Position numbers and translations under genes: made by a program
The notes under the pieces: model-generated
The model's input: the letters and a program-made list of their open reading frames with translations, nothing else
What the model was told of the DNA's origin: nothing
Database searches by the model: none
From: Pomphorhynchus laevis
Taxonomy: Eukaryota; Acanthocephala; Palaeacanthocephala; Echinorhynchida; Pomphorhynchidae
Assembly: GCA_012934845.2 (NCBI GenBank)
Contig: WNNJ02003143.1
Span: forward strand, 26,515 to 90,514
DNA: 64,000 nucleotides
Direction: 5' to 3'
Shown: piece by piece, positions 59,042 through 64,000 of the stretch
Layout of the letters: each line of letters begins with the position of its first letter
How positions within the stretch are numbered: position 1 is the stretch's first letter

Positions 59042-59637
59042 TTGACGACAATCGGACGACCTTTCGTTGGAAAATCGGTTTTTTGACTTTTTCGCAGCAT
59101 ATAAAATGTGTCCGGTTTTACCTGTCGACCAACGTTAAGTAATTTGGTCGCGGTTTCTTTGTCAAGCATATTTAAACTTTGATATTTCAGTACAAACTCT
59201 CTTAAATCATTCTTCGTCCTCCCCATCATTTCAATATTTGAAGGGTCATAAGTTATCGATGTTAGTTGTCTCATGGCCTCGTGGATAATATCAATTAAGA
59301 ACAAGCTATTGAAATCTATGTAATCTTCACAGACACAGGATTTTGTTCTCAAATTAGTGAAAGTAATCCTCAGAAATAATATATTGGAATTCAATGGAAA
59401 GCTATATATACAAAATCAAGGGACGGCTATGGGAACACCGTTTGCACCTGAGTTTGCCATAATATACATGTCGTTTATAGAAAACACCTGGCTTGATTTG
59501 TCACCAATCAAATCATTGAGTTATTGTCAATACATTGACGACATTTTTATATGGCCAGATAGTTTTGAAGCATTAATAGAATTTCGGAATCAAGTTAATG
59601 AGAAAGGTCCACTAAAGTTAAATTTCACTCAAGGGAA
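59042..59637. repeat. 596-bp duplicate of 55767-56362
   Basis: Colinear with 55767-56362 at a constant offset of 3,275 bp and identical by eye at 595 of 596 positions (A/G at about 59,180). The block spans the head-to-head junction of two canonical Penelope copies, so it is a copy of an already rearranged site. It is flanked by AATT on both sides (59040-59043 and 59637-59640) within the Naiad-type RT. Confidence 0.95.
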
Positions 59638-59656
59638 ATTATTAGAAAAAAATTAT

Positions 59657-60820
59657 GGATCAGAGGTAGAATTTTCCCCCCTAGGCGATCAGAGGTAAAA
59701 TTTCCCCCCCTAGATCACTACGAACAGCTACTTTTTTTTCCTCCTAAACTATAAATAAAAAAAATTCAGATTTACCCCATGGATAACCTAGATCACTACG
59801 AACAGCTAATAATTAGCTCAACACAGCAAGATTTTATAGACCACTTGTTTGATTCAAGGTATTTAGTTCGGTCTATGAAATGCATTATCTGTGATACTTA
59901 TATGAAGCTTAGTCTTTATAAACGTTCTATTGATGGATATGGTTGGAGGTGTTATAAGAATGGCTGCACAAACTTAAAAAAATACATTTCAATACGAAAG
60001 GGAAGTTTTTTTGATGGGTTTTCGATTGATATTAGAACTATTTTACGTGTGTTAATCAAGAAATGTGTGAAGCAGCCAACACACTCAATAATAGCCTCTA
60101 AAATTACATCGGATCGGACCATTAGAAAAATTTTTTATAAACTTAATAAGTTGATACCGGAAACTGATTTTAGTGAAGATAAACTTGGTGGCCCTGGAAA
60201 AATAGTGCAAATAGATGAAACCATGTTAAATTACAAGTGTAAGTCTCATCGTGGAAGATCTTACACAAACAGAACCGACGCTTTGTGTATTGTCGAGGTC
60301 GGGGATAAAATTGAAAGATCCTTTGCTAGAGTAATCGCGGATAAAGCACAAACCACTATTCTACCCATAATATCCTCACAAGTGCTTCCCCATTCGACTA
60401 TAATGACCGACGAGCACAAGTCGTATAGCAGATTAAATAAAAATGGATATGAACATAAGACAGTATGTCATAAATATAATTTTGTTGATAAAAATACTGG
60501 TGCTCATACTCAGTCTGTGGAGTCCTTTAACGGCCAAATAAAAAACGAAATAAAGAAGCAGAAAGGGGTATTAACTACATATAGACCCAATTTCCTTAAA
60601 GAGTTTTGTTTATTTTATAACAATCGTGAGAAATATCAGTATATAATTTTTGATTTAATAAAAGTTTAATATGATTAACGATTTTTATTTATTTATTTAT
60701 TTTATTTTTTTTTTAATTTATTTATGTATTTATTTTTTATTTTTTATTTTTTTATTTTTTATTTTTTTATTCATCAGAGGTAGAATTTCCCCCCCGGGGG
60801 GAAAATTCTACCTCTGATCC
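59657..60820 (+). mobile_element. Merlin DNA transposon, apparently complete
   Basis: 1,164 bp with perfect 25-bp terminal inverted repeats (start GGATCAGAGGTAGAATTTT then a C run) and an 8-bp target duplication AAAATTAT (59649-59656, 60821-60828), the length known for Merlin. A second, slightly different copy of the end motif follows the left end (about 59,688-59,710) and an inverted one precedes the right end (about 60,775-60,797), making a ~47-bp hairpin there. A TATAAATA lies at 59750. One uninterrupted transposase frame. The AT-only tract 60,670-60,775 separates gene and right end. Confidence 0.95.
59779..60669 (+). CDS. Merlin transposase (ISXO2-like DDE), 296 residues
   Basis: Cut-and-paste transposase that would bind the element ends and move it. 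N-terminal zinc-binding layout CIIC (35-38) with C58 and C63; helix-turn-helix-like middle with SDRTIRKIFYKLNKLIPE (111-128). Catalytic core: D146 in KIVQIDETMLNYK, D211 in TIMTDEHKSY, E248 in GAHTQSVESFNGQIK, the ISXO2/IS1016 DDE spacing. Length is usual for Merlin. The first ATG after TATAAATA is chosen; a 21-bp copy of its codons 4-10 region also lies upstream at 59,710-59,730. No frame break, unlike every other element here, so it is young. Confidence 0.95.
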   Translation: MDNLDHYEQLIISSTQQDFIDHLFDSRYLVRSMKCIICDTYMKLSLYKRSIDGYGWRCYKNGCTNLKKYISIRKGSFFDGFSIDIRTILRVLIKKCVKQPTHSIIASKITSDRTIRKIFYKLNKLIPETDFSEDKLGGPGKIVQIDETMLNYKCKSHRGRSYTNRTDALCIVEVGDKIERSFARVIADKAQTTILPIISSQVLPHSTIMTDEHKSYSRLNKNGYEHKTVCHKYNFVDKNTGAHTQSVESFNGQIKNEIKKQKGVLTTYRPNFLKEFCLFYNNREKYQYIIFDLIKV

Positions 60821-61260
60821 AAAATTATTAGAATTAAATACACATATATCATCAATGTATCGAAACATATATTTCATATATTTATATTGTTTAGATTTAG
60901 TTTTTACACAGTTATGAACAAATTCATATTTTATAAAGCTTAAAAACAAGTCAGCTATAATTGGGCTACTATTACCACCCATTGGAACACCTTTCACTTG
61001 TCTAAATATAGATGTCCCTACTTTTAAATAATTTTGATTTATCAAAATATTTAAGGATTCTATTAATTCAATTTTATCCATATATTTATATTTATTTGAT
61101 GGTTTAATTTTTGTTAGATAGGCGTTATAATTATTATAACATATATATGTATATTTTCCGAATATAAGATTAATTAATTTTACTAACGCTTCTTTAATAT
61201 CTACTAAATCTAGATTTGTATAAAGAGTACTAAAATCGTATGTATTTATAATATTTATTT

Positions 61261-61294
61261 ACTTATACAATATTTGTAAAAATATTGTATAAGT
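61261..61294. repeat. 15-bp hairpin at the inversion junction
   Basis: ACTTATACAATATTT (61261-61275) and its complement (61280-61294) around GTAA, exactly where the minus-strand RT stops and plus-strand sequence (arm Y) begins. Confidence 0.85.
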
Positions 61295-61378
61295 AAAAAT
61301 ATTTTTTGTAACATTTACTTATGATGATAGCAGTAGGCTATTGAAAATTCGAGGTTAAATAAATATTTTCTACACTCT
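61293..61378. repeat. Inverted arm Y (right), with hammerhead-like module (e)
   Basis: Reverse partner of 58175-58257. At 61318-61350, plus strand: CTTATGA, one extra T, stem GATAGC / loop AGTAG / stem GCTATT, then GAAAATTC. The stem is fully paired here, with compensating differences from module (d) (GAAAGC there, GATAGC here). Confidence 0.8.
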
Positions 61379-61399
61379 CTTCACTAAGTAAGTACTAAT

Positions 61400-62063
61400 G
61401 ATTTTAATTTTAGATCTTTTAAATGTAACAGAAAAAATTGTATAGTTTGTGATGTTATAAATAATAATTGTATTGTAAGTAATAAGACAAACAAATGTTT
61501 TTCATTAAATATTAATAATAATTGTAACTGCAATACCGCAGATGTAGTGTATCTAATACAATGTACATGTGGATTGCAATATATTGGAAAAACATATCAA
61601 ATGTTAAAAACTAGGTTTAGGCAACACATATATAATATACAGCATAATAGTCAAACTATATTTCATAAACATATGAGATTAATAGGACATGATATAGGAT
61701 ATTGTAAATTATTTATTTTAGAACATATTATCGAAGAAAACATATCAATATTAAATCAAAAACTATTAGAGAAAGAAGATTTTTGGATTAAAACGCTAAA
61801 TTCCATGTACCCATTATGATTGAATGACGTGGTACAAGGAATTGGCAGAAGTAGTATAATACATAACAAACAACTATATTATAATAATCCGGTTAAACGC
61901 AAACCAAGAAGTCATGGCGATAAAAGGAATAAGAAAAATAAATTTAAAAATATTAAAAAGGATAAGTATATTTATAAACAATTAGAAATATTAAAACAAC
62001 TTTGTAGAGATAATAAGCTAAAATATCTTTATGTAGATATTATAATCAAATCAGCTAACTAAG
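61400..62063 (+). pseudogene. Naiad-type GIY-YIG endonuclease module
   Basis: Plus strand, about 220 codons: FKCNRKNCIVCDVI (Cys linker), CNTADVVYLIQCTCGLQYIG (GIY-YIG core), KTRFRQHIYNI, FHKHMRLIGH, EKEDFWIKTLNSMYPL, then one in-frame TGA (61817-61819), then LNDVVQGIGR and RKPRSHGDKRNKKN, ending YLYVDIIIKSAN. The GLNDVV and basic RSHG blocks follow the endonuclease only in Penelope elements with N-terminal GIY-YIG. It points away from the RT it should precede, so the 5' part of the element is inverted. TGA is probably a GGA mutation; selenocysteine is a remote option. Confidence 0.85.
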
Positions 62064-62069
62064 TCTACG

Positions 62070-62234
62070 TATTGGAATGAGAAGAGCTTTAATCAGTCTT
62101 AATTCGTACGTACTATTGCATTTGTAAAGTATTTTAAAATTCTTTATCATCTCAACTCTTTATCATTTTAAAATACTTTACAAATGCTATAGTGTGTACG
62201 AATTAAGACTGGTTGAAGTTCTCCTCATTCAAAT
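62070..62234. repeat. Fold-back element with ~70-bp arms (MITE-like)
   Basis: 62070-62140 pairs with 62163-62234 (shared CAGTCTTAATTCGTAC and CATTTGTAAAGTATTTTAAA) at about 88%, with a 22-bp centre containing TCTTTATCATCTCAACTCTT. It begins right after the first 26 bases of a Z repeat. No coding capacity and no clear target duplication beyond ATT. Confidence 0.75.
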
Positions 62235-62239
62235 TTATC

Positions 62240-62635
62240 GTCCATTAATAAATATAAAATTCAATGAATTGGGACGTAAACTAAACCTCTACAAATAGAA
62301 ACTTTTATTTTTTATTTTGTAGTTTTTATTGTACTGATTGGAAATTTTTCTAGATGAAATCCTTGACAATGACTTCCTAGAAAGTCGAAATATTGGAACA
62401 AGAAACTATTTATTTATCTATGCTATATCAAAATTTTATTCCCGTATTATATATACAAAATTAAGTGAAAACAAAAAGAAACTCTTTAAATCAATGATTC
62501 ACTAATCTAAGCTTATAACAAAACCAGTTATTATATATAATTAAATTCTCGTTAAATTTATGAGTAGGATTCATTATTTGAATACAAATTTACAATATAT
62601 GTGATTAGTAAACTAGTAAAGTACAGAACACACTA
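62240..62635. other. Non-coding stretch with arm X (right) and module (c)
   Basis: No gene. At 62361-62396, plus strand: TTGACAA, T, stem GACTT / loop CCTAGA / AAGTC-type stem, then GAAATATTGG: hammerhead-like module (c). Arm X (right) at about 62529-62608. Confidence 0.6.
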
Positions 62636-62639
62636 GACG

Positions 62640-63106
62640 TTTCGCTTTATTGCTTTATCAATTGTAAGTGGTTAGTTGCAATCAAGAATTTTATACTTAT
62701 ACCACTTGCTAAAAATGTTTCAACTTGTATAATTAGCTCATTGCAATTAATTCGGAAATTAAAAAATCTAAATATAGCCACAAACGACAAGCTAACTGTA
62801 GTTACAGCTGATATTACTTCATTCCACACAAAGATTCCTCATCGAGAAGGAATCGATGCAGTAACAAGTTTTATAAATTATAGTCAATGGCCCAAAACGA
62901 AATGCACATTTGTAGAGGAATCAATAATCTTATTCTCGATCACAACATATTTCGATTCAACGACACATACTACAAACAAGTAAAAGGAACAGCCATGGGA
63001 ACACCCATGGCACCTGCTTATGCTATTCTTTATGTGTCCATGATAGAGAATGCTGTGATAATGAAGTACGAGATGGATATTCTGCTCTACGTAAGGTACA
63101 TTCGTC
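62640..63106 (+). mobile_element. Penelope-like element (canonical), RT N-terminal half
   Basis: LTVVTADITSFHTKIPHREG and FINYSQWPKTK (62741-62983), then after a frame change LILDHNIFRFNDTYYKQVKG, TAMGTPMAPAYAILYVSMIE and LLYVRYI. It ends at the start of the RYIDD box and meets the next copy tail to tail. Confidence 0.85.
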
Positions 63107-64000
63107 ATCATTTTCTACGATATGCCGTACCAATGCATCATTCTCTTTTCTATTTGCCTTGATATCTGCTCGTCTGTTATTTAGCCTTTCACTAAGAGAT
63201 CGGCATGATTCACCTACGTATATATGATTGCAACCATCACACTGTACGATGTATATGATATCTTTAATGGCAAAGTTGAAATTTCCTTTAATAAGATACT
63301 TTCGATTGGTGGTTGTGCTAAAGGTATTGGTATTACATATTGATTCACATGTCTGACACCTAAGACGTTTGCACGACATGCACCCATTTATTGATATGCC
63401 ACTAGCATTTTTAGACTTATCACGAGTAAAGTAGTTGCCTAATTTTAGGGGTACCTTAAATACAGTTTTTATATCTACATTTGACCCGGATTCTTTTAGT
63501 ATTTGGTTCATGTCTTTTCTTAGATTTGCAAGTCCTGGGTGATATGTTAGAACCAACAGACGCTTATCTCGCATAAACTTACTATCACTTTTTCTATCGA
63601 CGTTGTGTGATCCATCCTTCGTACCTTATGTATGTGTTGGTACGTCTGTCTATAGGTATAACCTCTATTCAGTAAAATATTTCTAAAATCTGCAAGTGCA
63701 TTTTCCATATCACTCACATCCATGCATGCCCTTCTCCGTCGCAAAGCTTCCGAATAAATCATTGACCTTTTTACGGATGAAGGATGACAAGACCCTGCAT
63801 AAAGTAATAAATCATTTTTTGAAGTGGGTTTTTTGTAGAATTTATGCTTGATGTTGTTACCATCTGTTAAAACTATTATATCTAGAAATGTCAATTCATC
63901 ACCCGTTTCGAAATTAAAATGAAGCGGCTCATTGTTTAATTCGGTGTTAAATAGATTCAACTTCTCACTCGTTCCTTTTCAGATTATGAAAATATCATCA
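63098..64000 (-). mobile_element. Penelope-like element (canonical), RT end and GIY-YIG, leaves the window
   Basis: Enters at the right edge with DDIFI. Frame 63547-63960: FNFETGDELTFLDIIVL, KFYKKPTSKNDLLLYAGSCH, MIYSEALRRRRACMDVSDME, ILLNRGYTYRQTYQHIHKV. Frame 63023-63574: LVLTYHPGLANLRKDMNQIL, Cys linker CMSCKRLRCQTCESI, IKDIIYIVQCDGCNHIYVGE (GIY-YIG), SLSERLNNRRADIKANRKEN. One frame change between the two. It lacks only the last part of the endonuclease on the inside. Confidence 0.9.

Larger units (their letters stand above)
58620..61262 (-). mobile_element. Naiad-type Penelope RT, split by two insertions
   Basis: RT in two parts: 61262-60821 (TYDFSTLYTNLDL, YKYMDKIELIESLNILI, SIFRQVKGVPMGGNSSPIIA, MKYMFRYIDDICVFNSN) and 59043-58623 (SEHIYPESLILNKTNINDKE, GVYLDMNIKLT, DDIFKFTRNIFLHEHSCIPY, LIDTYFKLGYYKNNIKQKI). 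The RYIDD box, GGNSSPIIADLF and YPESLxLNKTN wording match the Penelope type with N-terminal GIY-YIG. The gap holds a 596-bp foreign segment flanked by AATT and a Merlin transposon flanked by AAAATTAT; outside the insertions the frame appears open. The N-terminal endonuclease lies inverted at 61.4-62.1 kb. Confidence 0.85.

Noticed and set aside
60670-60775. AT-only tract inside the Merlin as a separate microsatellite insertion
   Set aside because: It lies between the stop codon and the right end of one continuous element and is best seen as its 3' non-coding part.
1-64000. tRNA, rRNA, CRISPR array, telomere repeats or bacterial-style operons
   Set aside because: None seen on either strand; tandem repeats present are satellite or minisatellite type and coding is entirely eukaryotic transposon in kind.

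Overview
This window reads as AT-rich, repeat-dominated nuclear DNA from an invertebrate animal. I found no convincing host gene, no rRNA or tRNA and no CRISPR array. Almost everything recognisable is a transposable element or a piece of one: at least four LINE groups (I-group, L2, CR1, RTE-like), a LINE-like reverse-transcriptase family with a C-terminal Cys-rich/nuclease-like region, two kinds of Penelope-like elements (canonical with C-terminal GIY-YIG, and a permuted Naiad-type with N-terminal GIY-YIG), three Ty3/Gypsy fossils, one intact-looking Merlin DNA transposon, a 363-bp satellite and a dispersed ~215-bp repeat. The mix fits many invertebrate phyla, so I do not name a genus.

Layout. 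1-1.2 kb: 3' half of an I-group LINE. 1.2-7.4 kb: AT-rich DNA with hairpins and a decayed Naiad-type Penelope copy. 7.4-11.0 kb: near full-length I-group LINE (minus). 11-13 kb: short repeats. 13.0-20.3 kb: RTE-like LINE (minus) split by a 4-kb Gypsy fossil with 131-bp LTRs and a 5-bp target duplication. 22.3-25.7 kb: a LINE 3' end, then a second Gypsy fossil interrupted by an I-group ORF1 fragment. 26-28.8 kb: LINE-like RT element (minus). 28.9-33.4 kb: L2-clade LINEs (minus) with a Penelope piece between. 33.4-35.4 kb: 363-bp satellite. 35.4-38.7 kb: Gypsy gag fragment, second LINE-like RT copy, Naiad-type fragment with a retroposed tail, third L2 copy. 41-46.8 kb: an old I-group copy, then a CR1 LINE split by a complete I-group LINE with a 14-bp target duplication. 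46.8-49.5 kb: rest of the CR1 and an RTE-like 5' part. 52-57 kb: cluster of Penelope copies in clashing orientations, ending in a second satellite array. 57.9-62.6 kb: a Naiad-type Penelope composite that has received a 596-bp duplicated segment and a complete Merlin transposon. 62.6-64 kb: two more Penelope pieces; the last runs off the window.

The only element that still looks able to make an intact protein is the Merlin (59,657-60,820): perfect 25-bp inverted ends, an 8-bp target duplication and an uninterrupted 296-residue DDE transposase. The most interesting signals are (i) a 596-bp block, 595/596 identical, copied 3.3 kb away into another element; (ii) a recurring CTGANGA-hairpin-GAAA module resembling a hammerhead core with one extra base, mostly near Naiad-type sequence; (iii) two I-group LINEs that match very closely in ORF2 but poorly in ORF1; and (iv) near-perfect palindromes at several element-element junctions.
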